Source: Chitinophagaceae bacterium (GTDB lineage Bacteria; Bacteroidota; Bacteroidia; Chitinophagales; UBA10324). From it: a stretch of DNA of 64,000 bases. The DNA lies in the NCBI GenBank assembly GCA_947474435.1, contig CANJII010000006.1, positions 60,501 through 124,500 of the forward strand, written 5' to 3'. Below the pieces are notes generated by a model. It searched no databases and was not told the DNA's origin. It saw only the letters and a list, made by a program, of their open reading frames with translations. Of the stretch, positions 1-8,820 are shown piece after piece; position 1 is the stretch's first letter, and every line of letters starts with the position of its first letter. The position numbers were made by a program, and so were the translations under genes.

Positions 1-48
1 TTCATAAAAGGAATAAAATCAGGAGCATGGACTCCAACAAAAAGATAA
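1..48 (+). CDS. C-terminal end of an upstream gene (partial)
   Basis: Frame 1 is open from the window edge to a TAA at 46-48 and reads FIKGIKSGAWTPTKR. It probably holds the last 15 residues of a plus-strand gene that lies mostly outside the window. A long perfect inverted repeat begins 7 bases after the stop, as expected at the end of a transcription unit. The stretch is too short to assign a family, and an open frame of 48 bases can arise by chance. Confidence 0.35.
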   Translation, partial: FIKGIKSGAWTPTKR

Positions 49-54
49 ATTAAA

Positions 55-87
55 AGACCGACGCGGTTTTTAAAACCGCGTCGGTCT
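55..87. terminator. 33-nt perfect inverted repeat before ribBA, possible terminator
   Basis: Arms of 16 bases (agaccgacgcggtttt and its exact complement) flank a single t at 71, so the RNA would form a very stable GC-rich hairpin. It lies just after the stop of the upstream frame and 22 bases before the ribBA start. There is no clean T-run on the plus strand. The minus-strand side is T-rich. It may end the upstream transcript, protect an RNA end, or be a dispersed palindrome; the sequence does not decide. Confidence 0.55.
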
Positions 88-109
88 GAACAGTAGAAAA
101 ATTAAAACA

Positions 110-1309
110 ATGTTTAATAAAATAGAAGAAGCACTCGACGATATCCGCAATGGAAAATTAGTAATTGTGGTGGATGATGAAGACCGCGAAAACGAAGGCG
201 ACTTTGTAACCGCCGCACGGAATGCAACACCTGAAATAATTAATTTCATGTCAAAGTTTGGTCGCGGATTAATATGCGCACCATTGACTGAAGCTCGTTG
301 CGAAGAACTGAATTTAAAAATGATGGTGAGCGATAACACGGCGCTGCATCAAACTCCATTTACAGTTTCAGTTGATTTACTTGGTCACGGATGCACCACC
401 GGAATCAGCGCGCACGACAGAAGTAAAACTGTTTTATCATTTATCAATTCAAAAACAAAACCCGAAGAACTCGGAAGGCCCGGACATATTTTTCCACTGA
501 AAGCTCGCAGCGGCGGCGTGTTGCGCAGAGCCGGACACACCGAAGCGTGCATTGACCTTGCACGACTCGCAGGTTTTGAAGAAGCAGCGGTGCTCGTTGA
601 AATCATGAATGATGATGGAACAATGGCTCGCCTTCCGCAATTAATAAAAGTGGCAAAAGAGCACGACCTTAAACTCATTACCATAAAAGATTTGATTGAG
701 TACCGGTTGAAACACGATAGCATGATTCGCCGCGAAGTGGAAGTGAACATGCCAACTGAGTGGGGAAATTTTAAACTGCATGCTTACTCACAAACAGATT
801 CATCGCAGGTGCATCTCGCGTTGGTAAAAGGAGAGTGGAAAAAGAGCGAACCTGTTTTGGTGCGTGTGCATTCGTGTTGCTTAACAGGCGATGTGTTTGG
901 CAGCAGCCGTTGCGATTGTGGTGGTCAGTTGCATGATGCCATGCAGATGGTGGAAGAAGAAGGAAGCGGAGTGGTGTTGTACATGAATCAAGAAGGTAGA
1001 GGAATTGGTTTGCTGAATAAACTGAAAGCATACAAGTTGCAGGAAGAAGGAATGGACACGGTGGAAGCAAATCTTGAATTGGGTTTTGATATGGATGCGC
1101 GTGATTATGGAATTGGTGCCCAGATATTGCGCGACCTCGGCGTGCAAAAAATAAAACTCATGACCAACAACCCGAAGAAGCGCGCCGGACTGAAAGGTTA
1201 TGGATTAGAGATTGTAGAAAATGTGCCTATCCGCATGCATGTAAATCCGCACAACGAGCGCTACTTAAAAACCAAGCGCGATAAAATGGGACATGATTTC
1301 GCCATGTGA
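110..1309 (+). CDS. ribBA: Bifunctional 3,4-dihydroxy-2-butanone 4-phosphate synthase / GTP cyclohydrolase II
   Basis: This cytosolic enzyme carries both entry steps of riboflavin synthesis. The N-terminal RibB half (about residues 1-200) makes dihydroxybutanone phosphate from ribulose 5-phosphate and shows the acidic [11 protein letters not shown] motif near residue 22 and a GHTEA motif. The C-terminal RibA half (about 205-399) opens GTP. It has the zinc-site pattern [17 protein letters not shown], then [12 protein letters not shown] and TNNPKK. Position 3 of HSCC is Cys where E. coli RibA has Glu; the three usual Cys ligands are all present. The length of 399 residues is normal for the fusion. 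Translation starts at ATG 110, just downstream of a strong palindrome. The gene is convergent with the aspartate kinase gene, 40 bases away. No FMN riboswitch is possible in the short leader. Confidence 0.97.
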   Translation: MFNKIEEALDDIRNGKLVIVVDDEDRENEGDFVTAARNATPEIINFMSKFGRGLICAPLTEARCEELNLKMMVSDNTALHQTPFTVSVDLLGHGCTTGISAHDRSKTVLSFINSKTKPEELGRPGHIFPLKARSGGVLRRAGHTEACIDLARLAGFEEAAVLVEIMNDDGTMARLPQLIKVAKEHDLKLITIKDLIEYRLKHDSMIRREVEVNMPTEWGNFKLHAYSQTDSSQVHLALVKGEWKKSEPVLVRVHSCCLTGDVFGSSRCDCGGQLHDAMQMVEEEGSGVVLYMNQEGRGIGLLNKLKAYKLQEEGMDTVEANLELGFDMDARDYGIGAQILRDLGVQKIKLMTNNPKKRAGLKGYGLEIVENVPIRMHVNPHNERYLKTKRDKMGHDFAM

Positions 1310-1349
1310 TTATTGTGAATTTGTAATTTCAATCCTTTTCTATTTATGA

Positions 1350-2612
1350 TTATATAATTTCAATTACCATCTGAATAGTCTGCCTCGTTTTTTGCTCCAA
1401 TAATATTTTTTTGTTAGCAGTTTGCTGCTGAATTACCTCATCGTTGTAGTGGCGAATGGTTAGCAGTTGCAATCCATCGTTGGTTAATATTTTATATTGA
1501 GAAGAAAGCTCTTCGAGAAAAGGATGGATGCGCTGTGGAATATTATCGGCGCAGAAAGAAAAACTAATGGCGGCATTCTGCATCATGTTAAAATGTACAC
1601 GATGCTTTACCATCAGGTTGAAAATGTTTTCGAGATTTTCTTCATCCATGAATGAAAAATCTTTCGGCGAAACCGAGATGAGAATTTGTTCGGGCTTTAA
1701 AACCAAAACAGAAATTACATTTTCATTCACCACATTTTCTCTGATAACAGTTCCTTCCAATTCAGGATATAAAAATGATTTTACATACAACGGAATATTT
1801 TTGTTCTGCAATGGCTTCATTGTTTTCGGGTGAATAACCGTGGCGCCATAAAAAGTCATTTCAATTGCTTCCTTGTACGAGAGTTCATCTATTTTTTTCG
1901 GGTCAGTAAAATAACGCGGGTCGGCATTTAATACGCCGGGCACATCCTTCCATATCGTAACACTTTCCGCATTTATGCAATAAGCCAACACAGCCGCAGA
2001 GTAATCAGAACCTTCGCGGCCGAGAGTGGTGGTCAGGTTTTCTGAAGTGCCTCCAATAAAACCCTGAGTGAGCATCCATCCTTGCTTTAAAATTGCAGGA
2101 ATATTTTCGGTACAGTTTCTTTCTGTTTTATCCCAATAAATTTTTCCTTCACGGTAATTGTTATCCGTTTTTATATAGTCACGCGCATCTTTCCACTGCA
2201 CTTTCAAACCGGTATGGTTTAAGAAAGCTGCCAGCATTTTTGTACTCGCCATTTCGCCAATCGAAACTATCTGGTCGTAGATGTAATCGTAGCTGTCAGA
2301 AGGTTCATCTTCCAGTATCCAGTCAATCTCCACAAACGAATTATTCAGTTCATCATATACCGGATGATTTTCAGGAAGGAGGGAAGACAAAATTTCAAAA
2401 TGATGCGCACGAAGTTTATTCAGTAATCCGATTGCATCACCGGTTTTATTGATGTAGGCTTTTGCAATTTGTTCGAGTGCGTTTGTTGTTTTTCCGAGTG
2501 CAGAAATAATAATTATTAATTCATCCTGCTTATAAAATTCCAATATCCGTTTCACATTCCTGAAACCATCCGCATCTTTTATGCTTGCACCACCGAATTT
2601 AAAAACTTTCAT
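1350..2612 (-). CDS. Aspartate kinase (monofunctional)
   Basis: The product phosphorylates L-aspartate in the first step of lysine, threonine and methionine synthesis. The 420-residue protein opens with the family signature KFGGAS at residue 5. The amino-acid kinase fold spans roughly residues 1-290 and includes TTLGREGSDYSA, the nucleotide and aspartate binding segment. The remaining 130 residues fit the two C-terminal ACT regulatory domains through which end-product amino acids inhibit these enzymes. No homoserine dehydrogenase domain is fused. It starts at ATG 2612 and is not obviously in an operon: upstream lies a terminator for the preceding minus-strand gene. A weak TATTTTCG about 26 bases before the start could be its -7 element. 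Confidence 0.95.
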   Translation of the reverse strand: MKVFKFGGASIKDADGFRNVKRILEFYKQDELIIIISALGKTTNALEQIAKAYINKTGDAIGLLNKLRAHHFEILSSLLPENHPVYDELNNSFVEIDWILEDEPSDSYDYIYDQIVSIGEMASTKMLAAFLNHTGLKVQWKDARDYIKTDNNYREGKIYWDKTERNCTENIPAILKQGWMLTQGFIGGTSENLTTTLGREGSDYSAAVLAYCINAESVTIWKDVPGVLNADPRYFTDPKKIDELSYKEAIEMTFYGATVIHPKTMKPLQNKNIPLYVKSFLYPELEGTVIRENVVNENVISVLVLKPEQILISVSPKDFSFMDEENLENIFNLMVKHRVHFNMMQNAAISFSFCADNIPQRIHPFLEELSSQYKILTNDGLQLLTIRHYNDEVIQQQTANKKILLEQKTRQTIQMVIEII

Positions 2613-2686
2613 TTCTTCAATTATTCAATGGCGAAAATAGTTTTTCAGCAATAGGATATTTAAAAAATTGTTTTCAATTCAAATAC

Positions 2687-2732
2687 AAAAAAACTGAAAG
2701 CCATCTGAAAAAATCAGAGCGGCTTTCAGTTT
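2687..2732 (-). terminator. Intrinsic terminator of the gene at 2764-3189
   Basis: A hairpin with 12-base perfect arms (aaactgaaagcc at 2691-2702, complement at 2721-2732) contains a second small stem in its loop. On the minus strand it is followed by a U-run (A-run at 2687-2693 on the plus strand). It lies 32 bases after the stop of the minus-strand gene and separates it from aspartate kinase. Confidence 0.85.
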
Positions 2733-2763
2733 AAAAAATTAAACTTCAAAATTTAACAGGCCA

Positions 2764-3189
2764 TCAGATTTGCTTGAAGGTTTTTACAATTTCACTAATA
2801 CTTCCGAGCAATTTTTCAAACTCATCTTTATTTTTCCCTCGTAAAGTGTTTTCTCGTGTGTTTTCACTGTAAGTTATAAAACCATCTTTGTTGGATAAAA
2901 CAACTCCGTTATAAATATTTTCCTGCACCTGCATCCATATTTTTTCATTCACTTTATTAATTGAAAACAAATACACATCATTAGGATAGGTTGGATTGTC
3001 ATATTTAAAAATGACACTGTTTTCTGTTTCATCAATTGTCAGTTTGTTCTTAAATTCCATTGGAATTGTTAATTGAAAATTCAATTGGTTACTGGTAAAA
3101 TTGTAGTTGTCGGTTCCGGAAATTTCTGTGGGTGTTGTTTTCCCGAAAATTCCGATGGATGCCAAAAGGGCAATCAAAATGGTTTTCAT
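2764..3189 (-). CDS. Small secreted protein of unknown function
   Basis: This 141-residue protein has an N-terminal signal peptide (about residues 1-17, MKTILIALLASIGIFGK) and no lipobox cysteine, so it is probably periplasmic. The mature part alternates short hydrophobic and polar stretches typical of a beta-rich domain and ends with a probable helix, EFEKLLGSISEIVKTFKQI. Fragments such as LTIPMEFKNKLTI and YLFSIN resemble small PsbP/DUF-type domains common in this phylum, but I do not recognise the family. It forms a single-gene unit: a clear terminator follows, and about 260 bases with no coding signal precede it. Start ATG 3189 is the only one that gives the signal peptide. Confidence 0.7.
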   Translation of the reverse strand: MKTILIALLASIGIFGKTTPTEISGTDNYNFTSNQLNFQLTIPMEFKNKLTIDETENSVIFKYDNPTYPNDVYLFSINKVNEKIWMQVQENIYNGVVLSNKDGFITYSENTRENTLRGKNKDEFEKLLGSISEIVKTFKQI

Positions 3190-3394
3190 TTCTAAAAAAT
3201 TTTGTTGGTTAATAAATCGGAGGGAGAACTGCAGTTAAGCGGAAAGAGGTTGATAAAAGTTACAGCACCCCTCAAAAAATAAGAAGTGAATTTTATGATA
3301 AACTTTATAGCCTATTACAAAATTCTTATTATACGATTGGTTGCCTATTGGAAAGTGCAATAGAAAATCCACAACCTTTAGTGTTAAAATTCGT

Positions 3395-3424
3395 TTTGAA
3401 TACAGTTCTATAAACATACCTTTG
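3395..3424 (+). promoter_or_regulatory. Bacteroidota-type promoter for the gene at 3452
   Basis: TTTG at 3395-3398 and TACCTTTG at 3417-3424 are separated by exactly 18 bases, matching the -33 TTTG and -7 TAnnTTTG consensus of the phylum's primary sigma factor. The start codon follows 27 bases after the -7 box. The rest of 3190-3451 shows no credible gene. Confidence 0.75.
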
Positions 3425-3451
3425 CAAACAGTAATAAAATTTAAATAAATT

Positions 3452-4390
3452 ATGAGTGATCAAATAAATAATAATCAAGCATCGGGCAAGAAAACAGATA
3501 ACCGTACTATGATGCTGATAATAATTATCGTGTTATTAGTTGCCGGGAACATTTATCTGTACTGGAAGCTAAATCAAAAGCAAGATGTGGTAGAGGTTAT
3601 GGTGCAGCAACAAAATATGGATAGCGTTAAAATTGCAGACCTCGATTTAAAATATAACAGCGCAATGATTGATATAGAAGGATTGCGGGGTCAAAATTCA
3701 TCGTTAGACAGCATTCTGAATATAAAAGAAAATGAAATAAAAACGATGAAAGCAGCCTTTGATGCCGCTAAAAAATCAGGAAAGTTGAAAGATCAGGAAT
3801 ATTTGGCAAAGCTCAACGATCTTCAAAAATTAATTTCAGATTTGAAAGGTCAGATTACTCAATTGGAAGCAGAAAAAAATATCCTGATTACTCAAAAGGA
3901 TTCACTTGGCAATGACCTTAACCAACAGGTTATTGCGAATACAAAATTAAAATCGGAGAATACAGTCCTGAGTGTTAAGGCCGGATTATTAAAGGCCATG
4001 AATATTGTAGGCACTGGGGTGAGAGGAAAAGGAAAAGGAAAGGAAGTCGCAACTGATAATGCAAAAAAATCGGAGCGCTTGAAAATTTGTTTTGATGTTG
4101 ACGAAAATAAAAATGCTGATCAGGGGAGCAAAACTTTTCTTCTTCGTTTGATTGGTCCAAATGGCGCAGTAATTAATGTGCAATCATTGGGTAGTGGAAA
4201 GTTTGAATTGGCCGATGTTGGCGAAGAAACAATTTATACCACAAAGCAAACCATTACCTATAACCAGAAACCTCAAAATATTTGTATGTACTGGGGAGCA
4301 AACGGAACAACTTTTGAAAAAGGAAAATATATGATTGAACTTTATCAGGATGGGTACCCAATAGGTAAAAAAGATTTTACTTTAAAATAG
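3452..4390 (+). CDS. Membrane-anchored coiled-coil protein with a C-terminal beta domain, unknown function
   Basis: The 312-residue product has a short polar N-terminus, one transmembrane helix (about residues 20-38, MMLIIIIVLLVAGNIYLYW), then a long coiled coil to about residue 185, rich in heptad Leu/Ile and charged residues. A compact domain of about 110 residues follows, beginning LKICFDVDENKNADQG. The topology suggests a single-pass inner-membrane protein with a periplasmic rod and a terminal beta domain. Similar proteins occur in this phylum without an assigned role. It has its own promoter and is monocistronic. Its 3' end overlaps the 3' end of the convergent gene at 4382 by 9 bases. 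Confidence 0.7.
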   Translation: MSDQINNNQASGKKTDNRTMMLIIIIVLLVAGNIYLYWKLNQKQDVVEVMVQQQNMDSVKIADLDLKYNSAMIDIEGLRGQNSSLDSILNIKENEIKTMKAAFDAAKKSGKLKDQEYLAKLNDLQKLISDLKGQITQLEAEKNILITQKDSLGNDLNQQVIANTKLKSENTVLSVKAGLLKAMNIVGTGVRGKGKGKEVATDNAKKSERLKICFDVDENKNADQGSKTFLLRLIGPNGAVINVQSLGSGKFELADVGEETIYTTKQTITYNQKPQNICMYWGANGTTFEKGKYMIELYQDGYPIGKKDFTLK

Positions 4391-7300
4391 GGCTTGCAAC
4401 TGCACTCTTCCTACATTCACAATTTTTGATGTTCCGGTTTTACGGCCATCATAACTAAGCGACAGGTTTAACTTGTCGCTTAGTTTTTTATCTAAGGTTA
4501 AGTTCCACAACCAATTGCTTCCTGATTGCAATCCCTGGAGCAATGCATACCCTTCCGGACTATCAGATTTTCCATTGTAAGAAATGTTTGCGTAAGTAAC
4601 TTTTGCGGTGAGATTGCTTTTTGAAACCAGACTATACTTCCCTTCCAACGATGCTTTGTTTTGTGTGGCTTTATCGTTTGCATCATTATAAATATTTTTT
4701 CCTTGAGAATATAAATAGGTGGTTGAAATTCTCCAGCGTCTGCTTGGTTGAAAAATTAGTTGTGGTTCATACGATAGTGATGGAATGATGTAATTGCGGT
4801 CTGTAAAAAATTCACTTCGGTTCGATTTTTTTGATTGTGAAATTTTTTGAATGGTTGTAAATTTCTTGGTCAGATTCCATCGCAAACGATAATAGTATTC
4901 CAGGTTTTCACGACTCTCAAATCCATTCACCAGTAAACTTTTTGATTGATTATTCTGATAACCTAATTCCATTCCGTAGATGGAATTGTTTCGATTGAAG
5001 TAGAGATAATGATTTTGCGATGATGTAATACTTACCAGTGAAGTATCTGCCACATTCAAATCAAACGGATTAAATTGATTGCTGAAATCGCTTCGAAGAA
5101 TTTTACGATTTATCTGAATGGATGATTGCGAATTAAAGCGCGAAACAAATTTTCCTAATCCGATCTTTTTATTCCAGATAGCTTTGGGATTAATGGAAAA
5201 GCTCAATGAAAATTGCGTGTTATATGCTTTGATGTAATCATTCGTTGGCGAAAAAACTTTTATGTACTCAGCCAAATCAGTGAAGGGGGCAATTTCAAAT
5301 TCATTCAAATCTTTCACTCCATTTGTATTAAAATCTCCGGCGTAACTATAAACACCCTGTCCTGCCGGTACCAGCAAGTACGCGAATTCCTGCTTCTGTT
5401 CCTGCACACTTCCAACGCCATAAACATTTTGCGATGTGATGAATCCTTTCTTCACCACAAAACTCCATTCGGTTCTTCCAAGCATTGACTGGTCAGGTTT
5501 CTGCTTGGTTATTGAAGTATCTGAAACATGCAACTCGCGATAAGTTAAATCCAATGCGATGCGCATATTTTTTTTCGAATTGTATTCGCCATTCAATGAA
5601 CCGGTATAAGCAGTAGTTGAATAGGAAAAATTATTTTGTTGTGGTTTGTAATCATCGCGCTCGCTTGCTGCCAGTGCAAAATGCAATCGCGTGGTATCCG
5701 GAGTTTTTATAAATGCGGTGTATTCATCCCACAAAAAACTTGCAGCACTTAATGAATCAGTATTCAGAATTTTAATGGTGTTGAATTCGCGCTGCCATTT
5801 TATTCCCGGTGTAATTCCTTTTAAATGTTTGAAGGAATAACTCAAATCCAGCAACGGACGAATAAACTGAGAAGTGGTATAAGAACTTTGCGATTGAAGA
5901 ATACTCGATTGAGAATTAAAATGCCATCCTTTAAAATTCAAATTGGAAGTTAGCTGATGCCGAATGCCGGAATAAAAATTCGTTCGCTGGAAAAAAGATA
6001 AGTTATAAAACACGCTTCCGTTCTTCGGCAATTTCAAACCTGTCCCTGCAGTAACAAATTGTTCAACGGTTGAGGTGTCATTCGAAGTTAAATTCCAATC
6101 TCTGTCAAATTCTACCGGGCGATATCGTTCAACCGGAGTAAAAGTTTCGCCTGCATATTCATACGAAGCATTTAAGTTTAACAGCGGAACATTTTTTTCC
6201 TGCTTCTTCAATTTAAAATCATTGGCAACAGAAATTCTTGAAGCATATCCTTGATTGTTATTATCATTCAATGAAGAAAAAAGATTTAAGTCTTTATTAC
6301 TGATAGCTCCTTCTATGTTTATTATTCCTGACTTTGAAATTTTTCGATTCACGCCAAGGGTAAACATTTGTGTTTTCTGCGGAGCAATGAGCTGAATGAG
6401 CGGTTCATAATTTCCCTGCAACACACCGAGTATTGGCGTCACCCATTTATATACACGACCATTTGCTGTAGAACTCGCAACCACATAATGCCCTTTGTGT
6501 TCGCCAGTGTATGAAAATTGTAATGAATATTTTGCGCTATCAGGATTTATCGAATACACATAAATAGTTCCATAACCTGAGCTGTCAATTTTCTTGTAAA
6601 GAATCCGCTCAGCATTCCAGCCAATGCTGTCTATGCTTTGGTCAAATGCATTTTGCAATGAATCACCGGCATTATATAGAATTCTTTTTTGTGCCGTGTC
6701 AAGTGTTTGTTGCAACGGTTGATTCTTTGCATCCCCTTCAGAATAAAAATTGAAAGTGAATTTCCATTTATCATTTTCCAATTGTTGTGTACCTGATAAA
6801 GTGGAACGGAAATAATTCTTATCAGAATATTCAAACTCAATACTGATTCGTGAATCCTGCGTGATGAGTTTGCGGGGCATAAATTTCACTTCACCTGAAT
6901 TGTAATCAATAATATAATCGGCATCTTCTCCTCGCTTCATCAAAACCCCATGTACAAAAACTTTTTCTGTTCCTGCTAAAATGATGATGAAGGTTTCGCC
7001 GTTTGCCCCTGTCATTTTATAGGGACCCTGATTTCCTTCCTGTCCGTCAAACTGATTTCGGGTGTATTTTCCTTTTGCTGCTGCTGCACTGAATAATGTT
7101 TTTCCTTTCCACTTGTCACTCATTTTGTATGCTGATTGAATGGCTGCACCTTGTTGTTTCTTGTAATAATTCAGAAAATAACTTTCAGGTTTTTTCCAAT
7201 CAAAATCACCAACTGTTAACGACGATTGTTTCTTACTCAACTGAATATAAACTTTATCAAACTCCTGCAACTGCGCTGTGTTTCCTTCTGGCTGTATTGG

Positions 7301-7894
7301 AATGTTGTTATCAGAAATTGCTGCGTTAAGCATTACATCACCTGCTAATCGACCGCTCATTTGCAGGTTGAGTGCGCTGTTTACAACCAAGTCCTGATTA
7401 TTTCCGAATGAAATTCCACGCGAAAAATTTCCATCGTAATCAACACTTCCTAAATTAAAAATATCATCGTTCAATTTTTCAGGAATATAAAAAGGCGCAT
7501 TCATTAAACTGTCGCGCTTGTTGAAGGTGATAAAATCTTTATGAAAAATAGTTTTTGAAAGATTGAACGGATACACTTTATACCGCACCAACATGGTATC
7601 ACATTTTACTTTTGATAGTAACTGAATAGTATTCAATGAATAATTAATTATAAAATCATTTGATGAAATAGTTGAGCCATTGCAGGAATTAATCAGTGTA
7701 ACACTTCCCGGAACAATGCTCAGCGTATCAATACTATTTATTGATTGAGGTTTTATAATTTTCTTAGAACGAAACTCGTAGATAGTTTGCGCCGATGAAA
7801 AATGAATAGTGAATAGTGAATAATGAAATGTAACTAAAGCAAACAAAATAAATTGCTTAGAAAATAATTGATAAGAAGTGTTCTTAAAATTCAT
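4382..7894 (-). CDS. Large probable outer-membrane beta-barrel protein, unknown function
   Basis: The 1170-residue protein has a long signal peptide ending near SSAQ at residue 36. An N-terminal segment contains GDFDWKKPESYF and a recognisable block GTEKVFVHGVLMKRGED followed by YIIDYNSGEV (about residues 310-340). This block resembles parts of SprA-like surface proteins of the phylum. The rest is dominated by alternating short strands with aromatic ends and finishes with RVQLQALF, as in outer-membrane barrels. No TonB box, plug domain or sorting domain is visible. I infer an outer-membrane protein but not its cargo or ligand. Part of the signal peptide (FHYSLFTIHFSS) is encoded by a degenerate heptamer array. 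It is a single gene, convergent with the coiled-coil gene. Confidence 0.7.
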   Translation of the reverse strand: MNFKNTSYQLFSKQFILFALVTFHYSLFTIHFSSAQTIYEFRSKKIIKPQSINSIDTLSIVPGSVTLINSCNGSTISSNDFIINYSLNTIQLLSKVKCDTMLVRYKVYPFNLSKTIFHKDFITFNKRDSLMNAPFYIPEKLNDDIFNLGSVDYDGNFSRGISFGNNQDLVVNSALNLQMSGRLAGDVMLNAAISDNNIPIQPEGNTAQLQEFDKVYIQLSKKQSSLTVGDFDWKKPESYFLNYYKKQQGAAIQSAYKMSDKWKGKTLFSAAAAKGKYTRNQFDGQEGNQGPYKMTGANGETFIIILAGTEKVFVHGVLMKRGEDADYIIDYNSGEVKFMPRKLITQDSRISIEFEYSDKNYFRSTLSGTQQLENDKWKFTFNFYSEGDAKNQPLQQTLDTAQKRILYNAGDSLQNAFDQSIDSIGWNAERILYKKIDSSGYGTIYVYSINPDSAKYSLQFSYTGEHKGHYVVASSTANGRVYKWVTPILGVLQGNYEPLIQLIAPQKTQMFTLGVNRKISKSGIINIEGAISNKDLNLFSSLNDNNNQGYASRISVANDFKLKKQEKNVPLLNLNASYEYAGETFTPVERYRPVEFDRDWNLTSNDTSTVEQFVTAGTGLKLPKNGSVFYNLSFFQRTNFYSGIRHQLTSNLNFKGWHFNSQSSILQSQSSYTTSQFIRPLLDLSYSFKHLKGITPGIKWQREFNTIKILNTDSLSAASFLWDEYTAFIKTPDTTRLHFALAASERDDYKPQQNNFSYSTTAYTGSLNGEYNSKKNMRIALDLTYRELHVSDTSITKQKPDQSMLGRTEWSFVVKKGFITSQNVYGVGSVQEQKQEFAYLLVPAGQGVYSYAGDFNTNGVKDLNEFEIAPFTDLAEYIKVFSPTNDYIKAYNTQFSLSFSINPKAIWNKKIGLGKFVSRFNSQSSIQINRKILRSDFSNQFNPFDLNVADTSLVSITSSQNHYLYFNRNNSIYGMELGYQNNQSKSLLVNGFESRENLEYYYRLRWNLTKKFTTIQKISQSKKSNRSEFFTDRNYIIPSLSYEPQLIFQPSRRWRISTTYLYSQGKNIYNDANDKATQNKASLEGKYSLVSKSNLTAKVTYANISYNGKSDSPEGYALLQGLQSGSNWLWNLTLDKKLSDKLNLSLSYDGRKTGTSKIVNVGRVQLQALF
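7803..7830 (-). repeat. Heptamer array (TGAATAG-type) inside a signal peptide
   Basis: Four consecutive 7-base units on the plus strand read tgaatag, tgaatag, tgaataa, tgaaatg. They encode the hydrophobic core of the signal peptide of the 4382-7894 protein. Gain or loss of a single unit would shift the frame immediately after the start of that gene. Confidence 0.75.
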
Positions 7895-8013
7895 GAATGC
7901 TGAAAACCAAAATTAAATTTAATAGAAAGTAAAACGCGATTCAGTATGCGCTATTATCAACAGTAGAAATTTAAATTCATGCTATGCTTCTGATTGAAAA
8001 AATAAAAAAATAT

Positions 8014-8051
8014 TTTGTTTGTCGTATAACAATTATATCTTTGTCGTATAA
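8014..8051 (+). promoter_or_regulatory. Promoter and putative operator of the PIN toxin-antitoxin operon
   Basis: TTTG at 8014-8017 and TATCTTTG at 8036-8043 are separated by 18 bases, a perfect phylum-type promoter 17 bases before the antitoxin ATG. A 12-base perfect direct repeat, TTTGTCGTATAA, occurs at 8018-8029 and 8040-8051, 22 bases apart (about two helical turns), overlapping the spacer and the -7 box. This is the layout expected if a ribbon-helix-helix antitoxin represses its own operon. Confidence 0.75.
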
Positions 8052-8060
8052 ATTAAAAAC

Positions 8061-8321
8061 ATGGATGCAAAAATCACTTTGAGTTTTAACGAATCTGTTA
8101 TTCAGAAGGCTAAAAAATTTGCTGATGCGAACAATATCAGCTTATCACGGCTAACAGAATTTCTATTGAATAAAGTAACCAGTTCAAGTTATAAATCATT
8201 GGATGAATTGCCTGTTTCTGATTGGGTGAATATGGTGAGCGAAGGTCAGGTGGTTTACAATCATAAACCACGCACCAAAAAGAACATACGCAAAGAATAT
8301 TTCACCAAATTTAAGAAATAG
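8061..8321 (+). CDS. Antitoxin, DUF6364-like ribbon-helix-helix protein
   Basis: This 86-residue protein has an N-terminal DNA-binding region MDAKITLSFNESVIQKAKKF followed by NNISLSRLTEFLLNKV, the strand-helix-helix pattern of DUF6364/RHH antitoxins. The basic C-terminal tail (residues 65-86, many Lys and Arg) would wrap the toxin. It is translationally coupled to the PIN toxin: its TAG shares one base with the toxin GTG start. Function is inferred: it neutralises the neighbouring RNase and represses the shared promoter through the repeated 12-mers upstream. Confidence 0.85.
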   Translation: MDAKITLSFNESVIQKAKKFADANNISLSRLTEFLLNKVTSSSYKSLDELPVSDWVNMVSEGQVVYNHKPRTKKNIRKEYFTKFKK

Positions 8322-8746
8322 TGAAAGTATTTTTAGATGCCAGTATATTAGTGGCTGTTGCGTGCAACGAGTATCCGTTGTTTACCAATTGTTCACGCTT
8401 GCTGAGTTTGTGCGACGATTCTCGCTTCGAAGTTTTTACCTCGCCATTGTGTTTGGCTATCACCTATTATTTTGCTGAAAGGAAAAACGGAAAAGAATTG
8501 GCAAGGAAAAAATTATTGATTCTTTCAGATAAATTAAAGATTACAACTGTTGATTCAGTTGCGGTTAATAAAGTAAATGCAAATAAATCCATTCACGATT
8601 TTGAAGACGGGCTGGAATATTATTCAGCCACTCATTCAAAATGCAAGTGCATTGTTACAGAAGACAAGGGCGATTTCTATTTCTCCGATATTGAAATTCT
8701 GAATGCTGAAGAATTTTTGTTGAAATATGCCGTGAGAAAAAAGTAA
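8321..8746 (+). CDS. PIN-domain ribonuclease toxin
   Basis: The 141-residue protein spans a full PIN domain. The acidic residues of the metal site are visible: Asp6 in FLDASIL, Glu in YYFAERK, Asp in HDFEDGLEYYSA and Asp in TEDKGDF, with the usual spacing, so the toxin looks intact. The start is GTG at 8321, chosen because it gives the canonical MKVFLDASIL N-terminus and overlaps the antitoxin stop by one base. PIN toxins usually cleave tRNA or mRNA; the target here cannot be read. The operon is compact, and the next gene is 74 bases downstream with no clear terminator between. Confidence 0.88.
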   Translation: MKVFLDASILVAVACNEYPLFTNCSRLLSLCDDSRFEVFTSPLCLAITYYFAERKNGKELARKKLLILSDKLKITTVDSVAVNKVNANKSIHDFEDGLEYYSATHSKCKCIVTEDKGDFYFSDIEILNAEEFLLKYAVRKK

Positions 8747-8820
8747 TTCGCTTATCAATTAGTTGGTTCCAGATTAACCTTTTAATAAGTATGGAAATAT
8801 TTTAATCTTGTGCCATTATT

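Noticed and set aside
1310..1349. Bidirectional terminator between ribBA and aspartate kinase
   Set aside because: The 40-base gap is AT-rich but has no stable hairpin.
3235..3417. 60-residue minus-strand frame in the gap before 3452
   Set aside because: No signal, motif or neighbouring support; the promoter of the 3452 gene overlaps its 5' end. It reads as chance coding in AT-rich DNA.
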